A stretch of 64,000 nucleotides of DNA, from the NCBI GenBank assembly GCA_013398055.1, contig VZRS01009616.1, forward strand, positions 124,001 through 188,000, in the 5' to 3' direction. Source of the stretch: Ifrita kowaldi. Taxonomy: Eukaryota > Chordata > Aves > Passeriformes > Cinclosomatidae. The position numbers and the translations under genes were made by a program. Below, one piece after another: positions 23,882 to 35,600 of this stretch. Each line of letters opens with the position of its first letter. Within the stretch, counting starts at the first letter, position 1. The notes beneath the pieces are model-generated. The model was not told where the DNA came from and searched no databases. It worked only from the letters and a program-made list of their open reading frames with translations.

Positions 23882-24237
23882 CAGTGTTTTACAATATAGC
23901 TTTAAATTGGTGTTGGAAGAAGAAGAAAGGCAAGGACATCAACCCAATTTGCAAAAGACAGTAACAATTCAGCTGTGTTAAACCAAATTAAGTTTAGGGT
24001 CAGGAATCATGGAGTAGAATAATGCAAACCAAGCTACTACACCATTCTGCTTCATTTAGTCTGTGATGATAATGAGGTATCACTGAATGCTAAATAGATT
24101 ATACGTGGAAATTTGGGCTTGGAAGGAAAGTTCTCATCCTTTTTATGACAATGACAGAAATACCAAACAATATCTTGAACCAAATATTTAATGTTACAGG
24201 AGACATTCAGTAGCCCCTCATTCTCAAATTGAACATA

Positions 24238-24475
24238 AAAAAAGTTCTTTTAAATTTACTGTCGCAATTAATTGTTTTTCAGTGCCATCATTGCACATTG
24301 CTGGAAATAATTTTCCTGCACTTGTTCTTATCCTTCTGTGGTTATTTCCTGAGTCTTAAAAAATCTGTTTTAAATTTAGCCTTGTGAAGAATCATTTCAG
24401 TGCAATCACTGGATGTTGTTGAAGATAATTTTCCTGCAGTCAGTCTAATTTGTGACTCTTATAGCTATGGCTCAG
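24238..24475. repeat. Diverged tandem duplication, period about 118-120 bp
   Basis: Two adjacent segments of about 120 bp (24238-24357 and 24358-24475) align from start to near end. Shared landmarks, in order, are an A-run, TTTTAAATTTA, TTTCAGTGC with ATCA, and GA.ATAATTTTCCTGCA. The period is 120 bp at TAAATTTA (24251 and 24371) and 118 bp at ATAATTTTCC (24307 and 24425), so small indels have accumulated. By eye identity is roughly two thirds. I see no third copy. It could be an old local duplication or two copies of an unrecognised short repeat. Confidence 0.7.
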
Positions 24476-25504
24476 TCCTTTCCATTAAAGGCAGCCCCTC
24501 TACTGTTTGTTCCACTAATAGTCATCCAGAAAGTATTGGAAACGTGTCAGCCTCAAGAAATTTGTATAGGAAAATGCATATATTGTAGGAAAATACATTC
24601 CAGAGGATCACATTTTACATGGGTTTGAAAAGCCTAAAAGTAGTAACTCAAGTGACAGGAAAAAAATAAGTAACTGTTACTATATTCTGCAGCTTGTGTT
24701 GAGGTCTTTGTCTCATTTCTCACTCCTACTCTGCTCTATAGCTATACAGTGACCCACCACTAATCAGGACTTCACTCATCGCTATACACTACAGATTGCA
24801 AGCACACACAGAAATTCTCTCTTCACACTTTTTAGCAAAGATTTTGCAATGTGTATTTAGTAATTTGATGCATCAAAAATATATTCAAATATTTATATAC
24901 AAATTCTATTCATGAGGGATTTATTGTTTCTTAATAAACAGCTATTTTTAAATTTCTATTTCTCTACACAAATAGATATCCTCCTAGGTGTTCTATCCTA
25001 CAGACAGAGCTGTAGTCCTGCACACATTTAAAATTAGTTGTCATTTTTAACATCTCCTATAGCTTCAAGTCTCCCACCTTCTATAGTCACTGTATCTAAC
25101 AACAGTTGTAGAAACAAATCATAACAGCTTTAACAGACCCATCAGCATGTTGTTCCCCACAGGGGACGTATGTTCTGATTAAAAAAGTGTTCTTAGTAAA
25201 TTTTTCAGTGAGGATTTTCCATGCAGAATGGGACATACCATCACAATATAATATTCTTCCTGCAGAATTTTAGTAGCATTTTATTTTGGGGAAAAGAAAA
25301 TATAGGAATCAAAGTAACAGCTTTAAGCACCTAAAAAACTTCCTATAAAACTTATCAAGATCAGTATTAGAAATTAAAAGTTTGAACAAAGACAACTGGA
25401 AACACTGTAATGGTGTTTGATAGTAGCTAGTCATAGAATAAAATACGAGCAATAGTCAGGAACCAAGGATGAAACCCAAGATTCATTCTAAGGGGTGGCC
25501 GAAA

Positions 25505-25528
25505 CATGGAATCATGGAATCACAAAAT
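25505..25528 (-). repeat. CR1-tail-like run of three 8-mers
   Basis: CATGGAAT, CATGGAAT and CACAAAAT follow one another with an 8-bp period. Avian CR1 elements end in repeats close to ATTCTATG, whose reverse complement CATAGAAT resembles these units. The sequence beyond does not match a CR1 3' UTR that I recognise, so this is either a nearly complete decay of a CR1 end or coincidence. Confidence 0.3.
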
Positions 25529-26029
25529 TGAGTCTTCTCTTGAATTATGAAATTTTTTGTTAGTTTGTTCCCCAGAGGGCCAGTATCAGAGATATGGGTA
25601 TTTTCCATACAGTCAAGCTAACATTAAGTCAGAATGTTCTCCAGAGGGGTGAACAAAGCCATTAAAAAAAAAAAAAAGGAAAGAAATAGGAGGTGTATGT
25701 TAAATGGGCCATAGGAACATAGGTCAAACGAGAAAAGCACGTACTTATTTAGCTAATGATGCAAGCAACCATTCAAATCAAAATGTAAGTAAAGACTGAA
25801 TCATCCCACATGAGCACAAAATAAGCCGGTTAATGGTTAGAATTGATAACTTAGCATTTTTATAGTATTCGTATGCTTACCTTTTCCATCTGAACATCCT
25901 TGTAAGATATGCAATATTTATGTGGGGAAAAAATGCCTGAGAATAGAGGAATGATCCTACTTTCTAAAAGGCAACATTGACTGAAAAGTTTTGACCTCCT
26001 TCAATGTGTGTATTTGGATTATTTCAGTC

Positions 26030-26760
26030 ATTACCTGGTGCCAGTCCATCAGCCCTTTATGAGAAGCCCCAGCTTCTGCAGCCTGTGGACCAAGGAGAGG
26101 CGAGTGGGGCAGGCACCGGGGCACGGATGGGCACCCACTGCTGCTGTGCCATCCGTGCTCCTGTGAGGGTTTGGTGCAGGACCCGGGGCAGCCAGATGTT
26201 GAATTCCAACCCAGCTATTGATTGCAGCGGTGTTGCCATGGTTCAGGGGTATTTTAGCTTCCCCTCTACTTTACTGAGCATCTTCTTCCTCCCCCAGCCA
26301 GAGCTTGGCACCCTCATGCACCTGCTGGTACCTACACAGCAGTCCTAAATTCAGGAAAAACTCAATTTCACCCCAGTTACCAGCAGTTACAGATATTTTT
26401 CAAAGACTCCAGTTAAGCATAGCTCCCTGAAAAACTGTTTCTGTAAGAGCAAATGGGGACCGAGTTGTTTTCTTTTGTTTTCCAGCTGCTCTTTTGCGCC
26501 GTGGCCTGTACTTAATCCTCTGTGACATGTGGCCCAGTTTATTCCCTGCTAATGAGAGGGATACATGGCTGCGGATATAGCCGTGATACCTGAATTTCCA
26601 GACTGGAGGCTCAAACCTACACACTGTGCCTCCTTTCACTCTTGCCCCTCTCTCCCCTGCAGCGTTTCATTTGTGTTTGTGTTTACTGGGCAGTGCAGTT
26701 ATGGAAGCCCTCTCTCCAGTGCAGTGTGTAAAATACTGGCTGCATCATCAGTGTAGAGGT
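26030..26760. other. GC-richer block of unknown nature
   Basis: Two patches (26030-26340 and 26480-26730) are clearly richer in G and C than the neighbourhood. A 114-codon plus frame (26004-26348) and a 79-codon minus frame (26400-26639) cross them but match no family I know. They may be an old repeat, a regulatory block or an exon remnant. No CpG-island-like density is evident. Confidence 0.25.
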
Positions 26761-29700
26761 ATATGCACGTATGCATACAAGCACCTTTTCTTATATTTAT
26801 TAATAAGTATAGGGAGCCTGTTATTCCCATAACTATTATACAGGTCAGATGAAATAAATTTTTTCTGTGCAGTGATTAAGATTGATATGGTGTTCCTCTA
26901 ACCCTGTTTGTCATCTTGCCTCCTCAGGAATTATGTCTATCACTGCTTATTTTTAAGAATCTGAACATAAATACCCATCAAAATAAAATATGCTTTTTAG
27001 GTTATGTGATTTTTAGCAGGGGAGGCACTGGGATTTGTTAGATTTGACATGTTTACTTCGCTCTGAGGCTAAATGTAAAATATAATATGTTTAGCTATTT
27101 TACATGTAAGCATTTATTTTGTAATGTTGAGAGAATGGGTTACAATTGGAAAACATAAGTCATAGCAGCAATATGAACTAAATTATTCGTATATTAAATT
27201 GTATAGTAGTAAAGTCAACAAAACATAACACTTTTTTTCTAAGATTTTGGTCACCAATGCTGAGGAAGGCTGCACAATAAATTTTGTTGCTGCAATTATT
27301 ACAGTAGCAACATAGCGTCTCTCGCAGTCCCAGCTTGGGACTCAGAATTCCCTCTGCACCATGTTAGCTACATTAAATCAGACATTGGCAATGGCATGTA
27401 AGCTTTGTGTTTCTATTGCTGCAGTGATTATGAACCTTTGGTCAAGAAAACAAAGGCTAGTTACACTTGGGAACTATTCAGATAGTAAAAGAATGATTCT
27501 TGCTCTAAAAATCTTCCAATCTTCTCTCCTATCTGAGAAGGGAGTTCATTTATGCAACTTCCATTACAGCAAATATTAGCCACCCGAAATAAGGTACTAG
27601 AAAGGATAACTAGTACCAACGGCAGTCAATACCAACGCAATGAAAGGAAATGAGAACCATGGAGGACCGTTTATAAAAACAAAAGGGGTGTTTATAAATG
27701 TTATGAGAAGGGAAGGTTGAAGTCATCCTTCAAGGTCCTAACAGTGGCTGCTGTGGCTTGGATATTTCTCAAATGAATAAAATTTGCTTTCTTTTTTAAA
27801 TATACAACCCTGAAATTGTAGAATTAGTCCTTTTTTCTGTCCTATATTGCATAATGCTTTTTTGGTTTAGGTAACCACAACCATTTAAACCCTGACTGAA
27901 TAACTGCAGATTTTTCTCAACTGCTGTCTTCTCATTTTCCCATTCACAGCCATTATGCTGACTTGCACAGACTCATTCATGGAGTCTGACAGCAGGAATG
28001 CAGCAGCCCAGATTTTTACACTGGAAAAGGTACTGCATTTTCTTTGTCAGAAAAAAGCACAAGGATATTAGAAAATCTTCCTTTTTAAATTAGGTCTCTT
28101 ATCAAGGAGTCAGCAGCCAACAGAATGAAGCCGCAACACATACTCAGTCACTCATTAATTTACTCTTCATTGCCAAGTGAAGGGTCACTGACTTATTCTT
28201 TCTGTTCTCAGGGTGCTTTAATAGAGATAAAGCTGGACAGTTGCGGCCTTGTGTGGCTCTTTGATTATATCCTGCAGAGGGCTCAGGGACAGCCAGGAGA
28301 AGTGACATCCCCTCTATATGTCTCTGGGGGATGAGAGCCTGCTTTGGTCCTGCCAGGGGTCTCTCTGCTCATGCTGGCACTGCAGAGGTCAACACCTTAA
28401 ACCTGTGCTACAGTGTTTACTCCCCTGAAATATTTAACATAAATATATGATGACTCTACTAGGTTTAGGTGTTGGTTTTGCAGGTTTGTTCAGGTTCGGC
28501 TTTTTCCTTTGTTTTTACAAGATATTTCTGATTTCATGTAATGTAAACTTTTCATTTGATAGCAGGTGTTGAACAACATCTTTTCTGGAAAACACATATA
28601 TAGACAGGGGTTTAAAAAATGTTAAATCACAGGTTTGTGTATTGCTGAAAATAGTTATTTAAAGGATTTACAAAGCATATGAAGCATAGTATTCTACTGC
28701 TTTTTCAGGCCTTGGAAAGCTTTGATGACAATTAAATAGTTCCACTGCCATTGGGAGGCAAGAATTGATGAGGCATCTCTGTGAAGATCATATCTCAGGA
28801 AGGAGAAAAATATTTTGGTGTAATAGTAAAAGCATGTTCACTTTCGGGGACATATATCCACTGTTACACGTACTTTAAGCAAGAAATATTCTCAACAATG
28901 TTGAAGCTGACTAACAATATTTCAAACTCAAATTTGTTTTTAAAATTATTGTTGTTTTAAGCAAATGGTTCCTAAGATTTCAAACGATGCTACATTCCTT
29001 TCTGAATCAAGCAGGCTTACTGGGGTTGGTAAGAGAATCTAAGCCAACATTTGGGCTAGAACTTCACGAGTAATGGTGCTTTCATAGCTTTCTGAAGTTT
29101 TACAATATGCTTGACACAGTAATCATATGGGTAGCAGAAACATCGTAAATTACGTTCTTAGTAATTTATATGAAAACATAAGTAGGAACTGTGGGAATAC
29201 TTAAGAAATCTTCACGGAATACAAATTGTTTTCCTATAGACTAGTAGTTCTACCAGAACATAAAATGTATTTTGCAGTACTACAGCTACTGTGATTTTAG
29301 TATAAAGTATTTAATAAATTTATTTATTTTTTTAATGGACAGTTAGAGATAAAGCTGCACACCATTGACAGTGTCTGATAGGAGGGGACGGGATTCAGAG
29401 CCTTTCTCTGACTGATACAGGGTCCTAAAAATGCTGATGGCCTGGTTTCTGCTCCAGACATGTCTCTACCACAAACCAGAGTGAAGTAATGACACACCAA
29501 CTGAGCTGGCACGTCCACGGGGTGTAATGCAGCACCTGGCAGAGGTACTCAGCTCAGTGTGAGAACCATCCCACCCTCTGCCTTGCACAGCTGAAGCAAC
29601 AGTGGGATGCACAGGTAAAAATTATCAGGCCGCGCTGCAGCCTGTAGACATATATTCTTGCCCCCTTTGGTTTTCATGAAGATTTTCTTTCCTAATAAAT

Positions 29701-31496
29701 GGGCTATCAAAATAATTTAATAAATTGATGCTTTGAATTGTTTCAGATGAGTCACAGACAGTTACGTGCAACAGCAATAACTACAAATATTAGAACGACT
29801 AAAGACAAGATTAATGCCAGTTTCAGCCCTGTATTTTCTTTGAATTTATCTGCTCTGTCCTCTCAAATAGTAAGGCAAATAAAAATGGTTAGTGTAGCAA
29901 AGAAACTCCAGCTGCTGAGTTCAGATTTTGCCTCTTTTATTATTTTTTGGATGTCCTAGCAAGAGGAAAACCATGTCAGCATTAAAGTTTTTTTGGCTGT
30001 TTCATTAATCAATCTTTAGGAAAAAAAATACTGAAATTAGGAAGAACACAGATTTTACTTATGCTTTCGTGAGGATATATTGAGTTTATCTCCAGGGGAG
30101 CAATGTTTAAAAGGAAAGGGGATCCCAAAGGAGATGAACGAACTATTGACTAAGTAGAAAGAGATGGTTAGGGAAAAAACCCTTCTTTCTTAAAGGCACG
30201 GGCTGCTTAGGTGATACTGGATTTGTCTTTGTGCTGGAAGAAGGTATGTTGTAGAGTACGAGCTTTGACTTGAAGTAACCCTACAGGCAGCTCACCAGAC
30301 AGCTCATTAAAATAAGGTATGTCAGAGTGCTCTGGCAAACGCCTCTGGCGTAGCCATTAAGTACAGAGAATTTCATCATGTTTCTGCACTAAGGCTACTG
30401 CTGAAGCAAAAGGGCAAAAAGGTTGAATTATTTCTGTTCCCATACTAGGCATTCCTGGCATTTTTATTTCCCTTTAATGCATTAAAATGTTTGGTGATAG
30501 TTTTATTAATGGGGTGCTGTGTCCAGCTGTTTTTGCCCTCCCAATGGAATACCACTCTGGCAACTCTCTGTGAGGAAAGCCTTTGCAACCTTGAGATTTG
30601 TGGCCTTGGTTTGGACCTTTTTTCTGGCCATTTTCTGTACCACACAGAGGCAATATCTAATGTCAGCATATTTCGAGAGGGGAAGGTCACATCCCCATCC
30701 CTGCCACTGCTTTTGTACACCCCCTCATTGTCACAGTGGTTTTTACACGGTGCTGATCCCCGCCTTGCATGCATCTCCAGTAAAGGATGATGAAAACTCC
30801 CAGTGCTTTTAAATGCTGCTTGGGAAATTGATGTAGCCTGCCCCAGACTGGAGCTCCAAAGGGGGTTATAACATAAATTTGCTGTATACTTTGAAGACAT
30901 ACTGTGCATATACTAAGACCTCATTCTTAACCTTCATCTCTAGGACAAATTCCATCTTTTCTGCGTCGCTCACTCAGCTGTTCTTCAGTTCAGTGGTTTG
31001 AACATTGGTTCACATGAAGAAATGAGCATTTTTACTGCTTGGTTTGAATTTAACCGATGAACAGATAGGTGGAGAGAAATTGTCTATATGCCCTCTGAGA
31101 GCCGGTATGCATGTACAGTAGACATGTCTGTCCAAACTAGACTTCTATTTACATGGTCTTTTTAAATCAAAAATTATCTAAAAATGTTCATATTTTTTTT
31201 TTAATTATGGTTTAGTGATCCATCACTTATATTTGTTATTTAGGTAATTTCAATTTTAAACAGCAGGGTAAAATTCTAAGCAAGAATTTGTTTATAGGAA
31301 CAAATAGCAAATTTTTTGCCAGAGAAAATACATAGAATATTTTTAAAAGGTGGTCTCTTCTTATAAATTATAGTTGCAAATACTGTATTTTTCAAATTAC
31401 TGAGAAGAATACACATTGAGTTTGGTGAGATGGATTTATTTCTATCCATGAATTAGGTGTCCTGCTTCAAAATGCATAAAGGTTTTCCAAACATTT

Positions 31497-32133
31497 TGTC
31501 TTGGGGTGACTCCATCATGTATATCCCCTATCACGGCTTTATGCCAAACAAGTAATTTTGTGCCTTTTCTGTGCCTTTAAACTGAGCCTGAGATGGAAGG
31601 AAAAAAAAGGACCAAGCAAACTTTTCAAAGCAGTGTCTCAAGGACACGGAGATTACACTCCTCTGTGTGCTCTGGCTGCGGTAGCACGGGGGGAGCATCC
31701 TGCTTGCTTCTTCGGCCAGTTTTTTTTCCCTTCTCTCTCCGGCGTGAGACGGAAAGCTGAACTTTGTTTCCTGGGACTTTGGGTTTTTTTTCCCTTCTTC
31801 TCTTCTGGACTGCTTTAACAACATCAGAACACATCGGGAGAATTTTCCCCGAGGCCCGAGGGGGTGGGCCCTCACCCAGCTCCGAGGAGGAGAGAGACCA
31901 CACCTACAGAAGGACTCTGAAATCTTCCCAGGTTTCTCTCTTCAGCGAGAGATTTCATTATTTAGCATTATTACCCTTTTCTGGTGTGTTTGTTAAATAA
32001 ATAGTTTTTAGCTCTTTCACTTTCCTTCGAGGAAAATCTCCTTTTTTCCCGAACCTGGTGGGGGGAAGGGTGGTTGTAACCTGGTTTTTTTCTTTCAGAG
32101 GATATATTGCTAGATTTTGGCCAAACCGGCACA
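31497..32133 (+). mobile_element. Solo ERV LTR (copy B) with 5-bp target duplication
   Basis: A complete 637-bp LTR of the same family and orientation as LTR A starts TGTCTTGGGGTG and ends AAACCGGCACA. The flanks CATTT (31492-31496) and CATTT (32134-32138) are an exact 5-bp target duplication that differs from that of LTR A, proving separate insertions. AATAAA at 31996-32001 marks the poly(A) site. Compared with A it has slightly longer T-runs (near 31720 and 31785) and a TTTTTTTCTTTCAGAGG segment near the end. The GAATTTTCCCCGAGGCCCGA block at the centre is identical in the two copies. The antisense frames (61-114 codons) mirror those in A and are not genes. Confidence 0.93.
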
Positions 32134-32633
32134 CATTTCCAGCCCCTGTTTTTCACAATTTTTCAGTTTGCAGATGAACATGCACTAGCAGATTAGCTAC
32201 AGTGGCACTCAACAAAGGAATCTAAACAGAAGAAAATAATGAACACCATTCCAGAAACAAATCAAATTTAACAGCAGCTAAAATGGTTATGATGTGTATT
32301 GAAGTTTTGCAGTCATCTCAATGCATTTCTCTGTCTGTGAGAAAGCTGGTAGGAAAGAAAGCTATGGCCAACTTGCTTCTCTGCTCATTTCACAGGACAG
32401 AAATGTGCGAGAAAACTACAACTACGACTTGAAAAATTATTACTGAAGATAACGTACCTTATATATGTGCATGTAAAACCACTGATTTACCAGAAAATAA
32501 TAGTAAAGTGAGATCAGCTCCTTGGCAAGAAAAAAAAAAAACCCAAGAATTGTGGGGAGAGTACCAAAAGCTGTGGGGGAGTTAAGACTGATTTTTTAAC
32601 TCAGTATGTAAATCATGAAAAGTAAAAAAAAAG

Positions 32634-32691
32634 TTATATAAGATCAGTTTATATAAGAGCAATTTATATAAGCTAGGAAGATTTATATAAG
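32634..32691. repeat. Four spaced copies of TTATATAAG
   Basis: The 9-mer TTATATAAG occurs at 32634, 32649, 32664 and 32683, with start-to-start spacing of 15, 15 and 19 bp. The spacer sequences differ while the 9-mer is exact. This could be a decayed 15-bp minisatellite. Each core also resembles a TATA box in either direction, but no transcript evidence is visible. Confidence 0.85.
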
Positions 32692-35600
32692 TTAGCGAAA
32701 CTGCATAAATGACCACAAATGGGACAGTTTTCTTATGTCTTAATTTCCCTCACAATGCATCTGGAAATTACATCTTTAGGGTAAAACTTGTCTTCAGCAT
32801 GGTGATTAAAACCCCTAAAAAATAAGCAAAGCCCTCATAAACACACCCCTAAGCCATAGTTTTCCTAAAAAGCTACAGTGTTTACCATCATTAATTCTTT
32901 TAATACACATTTACAATCTTCATTTCCTTACCTTTACCAAAATAATGAATCCCACACCCTGTAAAAGAGAAAGGCAGTGCAAAACCTTCAAACCATTACC
33001 TAGGATTCAAATATAAGAATGTGAATTATTGTTTCACTTTGCTGTGGCACTCAAAGCTATTACAAATACCATTCTTAAACTGTAGGATGATATTAAATAG
33101 TTTATTTGCATACTTTGTTGGCAACGATCAAAAGCTAAATGTCAAGTGATTGTTTCTTTGTAATCAAAACATTTTATGTATCAATTAATAGCAGAAAAGC
33201 ATAGCTTAAATGCTAAAAGTTGCAATATTTATGTAAAAGCCAAATTTAAAACGAAAATATTTTAGTAACTTTGAAATCAGTACCTTTCTATGAACTTGAC
33301 TCTAGAATTTATCACAAATTTCTTCATTTATTATCTATACATACTGTTTGTTTCATTTCGGTAACTAAATTGAATTTTCAGGTGATTTTATTTGATGCCT
33401 TGGGTTTAAAACATTGTTCCAATAAACTGAAGTGAATTTAGCATAATATTATGGTGTGTCTTTCATTGTAAGATTATTAAAGAAAGATTTTTGAAAATAT
33501 ATTTAAAATATAGATGATGTGGGTACAAATGTTTTCAAGTTTTCTACATAACCTTGTTCGGGTTTGTTGCAAGCTCTTTAATACTGCATCTGCCATGTAT
33601 ATTGAGAAGAAAACAGTTTTGAAACTGCTTATCTAAGAGTACGAAATAATTACTAACAACACAATATACCTGCTACATTTTCAAGAGGAAGAATAAGTTT
33701 TTACATTTCTGAGAGTACACCACTTACCCATTTTTTGAAATGTCAGCGTTCTACCCTACACCAAGAGGTGTTTCAAAGCAAGTAGCACTTCTAAAAGAAT
33801 TTCGTTTGAGCCTTTTTATCACTCAGCATAAACAATAAGCAATGGATGATACTAGTCTTGTTCAAGTATTAAGAGCAATTCATAAATATGGAGTCAAGAA
33901 CAAACATAAAACACATTTTGCACTTGTAAGATTAATTGAAGAACAGTGTTATCGTTTTTGGTCTTTAGTTTTTCAAAGGCCTTTCTTTCATGAGAAAATG
34001 TAAGCTTTTGCAGTCGAATGAGAGATTGCTCAGCTGTTTTTGCTGTTTCCAGATAAAATGTGTGCCCAAGACTGCTCTGTGTCTGTGATATTCAGCCATG
34101 TTGGAGGTAAAGGGAGTTCAGCCACTGATTTTTCACCAGATCCCCAAATGCTACCGCCTTTTCAGCCTGCCAAACTGTGTATGTGTGCATAATGTAAAGT
34201 AGTACAAGAGGTTGACAGCAATGGTCACCAGTTCCAGGAGCAACAGTACTCAAGATTCACAAGGTAGCGATGAGCCCACTGAGTGCAAGGATGCTGAAAT
34301 TTCCTACTAAGTATTCTCCTGGAAAAGATGTGTTTCACAATATCAGAGGATTACTAATTAGAAGTGGCAGGTGGAAAGCTAATTTCTGTGTTTGGATGAA
34401 AATTTAATTGGAGAAAGTTAAAAGAGCCTCTACCTCAGCATTAGAGTGGGAAATGCTTTCTAAACAGTCTCAACATTAACTTAAATTACACTTATGGGAA
34501 AGGATGCTTGAAAAAACTGCAAAAAACTTTTGTTGCATTTTGCCAGACATTAAGAAGGAAACAGTCTTAACAACAGTACAAAAAATAATGAAAGAGAACA
34601 AAACAATGAAACAAACAAACAAAAAATTTACAGTATTATCTTTTTTGTCTAAAAATTATTGGTAGGCACAGGGCAATGCTTGACAATCAGCCTTGCAGAT
34701 GCACTCTGCTTGAGCACAACCACCTGTTGGGCAGTGGCATTTGTGTCCTCTGTCTAGACACTGCCACTCTGGTCCCATCCTGGGGACCCCAGAACTAGAA
34801 AAATTGTCCACTGAGCACCCTAAGCACATAAAGGATCCAACAAGGACTAATGGAGCTAAGCCTTTGAGTGTTTAAAGTGCCCATTAATCTGAATTAAACT
34901 TCTCAATAATAATAATAAATACATAGTATATTTACAAACCCTTTTTTTAACATTGACCCGAGCAACTTAAAATACATTGCTTATTATTTCTATTTTCTAT
35001 AGGGAATACATATTTCCCTCTGTAGTAAAAAGGATTAAACCTTAATCTTTTTACTAAAGCTAAAAGATTAAAAAGTAAACTAATAGATTAACAGTAATCT
35101 TTTTAACAGCCCCTCTATGTTTCTCTTCCTTCCAGTATTATAGCTAAGATTAATGTAAAATATTTAGAGAAAATAGATTAGGGACAATCATATAAGAGAA
35201 ACTCCTTTGATCTCCACGGAAGTCGCTATTGTCAATGGGGACATTTTTCATGGGAAATTTCTGGTGACATTTTTCTATGGTGAGTATGCAATAGAATAGT
35301 TATTTCCTTCAAATTTTTCTCAGAACCCCTAGAACCTTCCCATATTTCACAATGTCATAAATAGAAGTGCATTCCCGAATTTGTTTCATAATTAATCTTT
35401 TTACAGACCTAGTCTTCGGCATTTTGAAATTGTGGTTTTGATTTTAATAGTTGCAAACAAATCTTTTTGTTCAACCGTTTCTGACTTGGAACACTTTGTT
35501 CCTACTTGTTGAATGAAACTGAAATCTACCTTAATTCTGATGGTTGAGCTCTGTGTTTCCAAGGACTGACATACTGAGGCTTGTGGGCTGGGCACTCCTG

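Larger units (their letters stand above)
23888..31491. other. Mostly unique non-coding stretch
   Basis: It contains the diverged 120-bp duplication, a CR1-tail-like 8-mer run, an A-run at about 25662-25676, a GC-richer block (26030-26760) and another at 30490-30860 with the longest open frame in the window (154 codons, minus, no domain). No gene could be supported. Confidence 0.5.

Noticed and set aside
30445..30909. 154-codon minus-strand open frame, the longest in the window
   Set aside because: It shows no domain, signal or splice context, and overlapping plus-strand frames of 99 and 97 codons cover the same GC-richer patch. Its length is within chance for 64 kb.
31531..31903. Antisense frames of 92 and 114 codons in LTR B
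   Set aside because: A similar frame occurs at the matching place in LTR A. They reflect LTR composition and carry no known domain.
14696..32133. LTR A and LTR B as the two ends of one 17-kb provirus
   Set aside because: Each LTR has its own 5-bp duplication on both sides (ACCTG and CATTT), and no viral genes lie between them.
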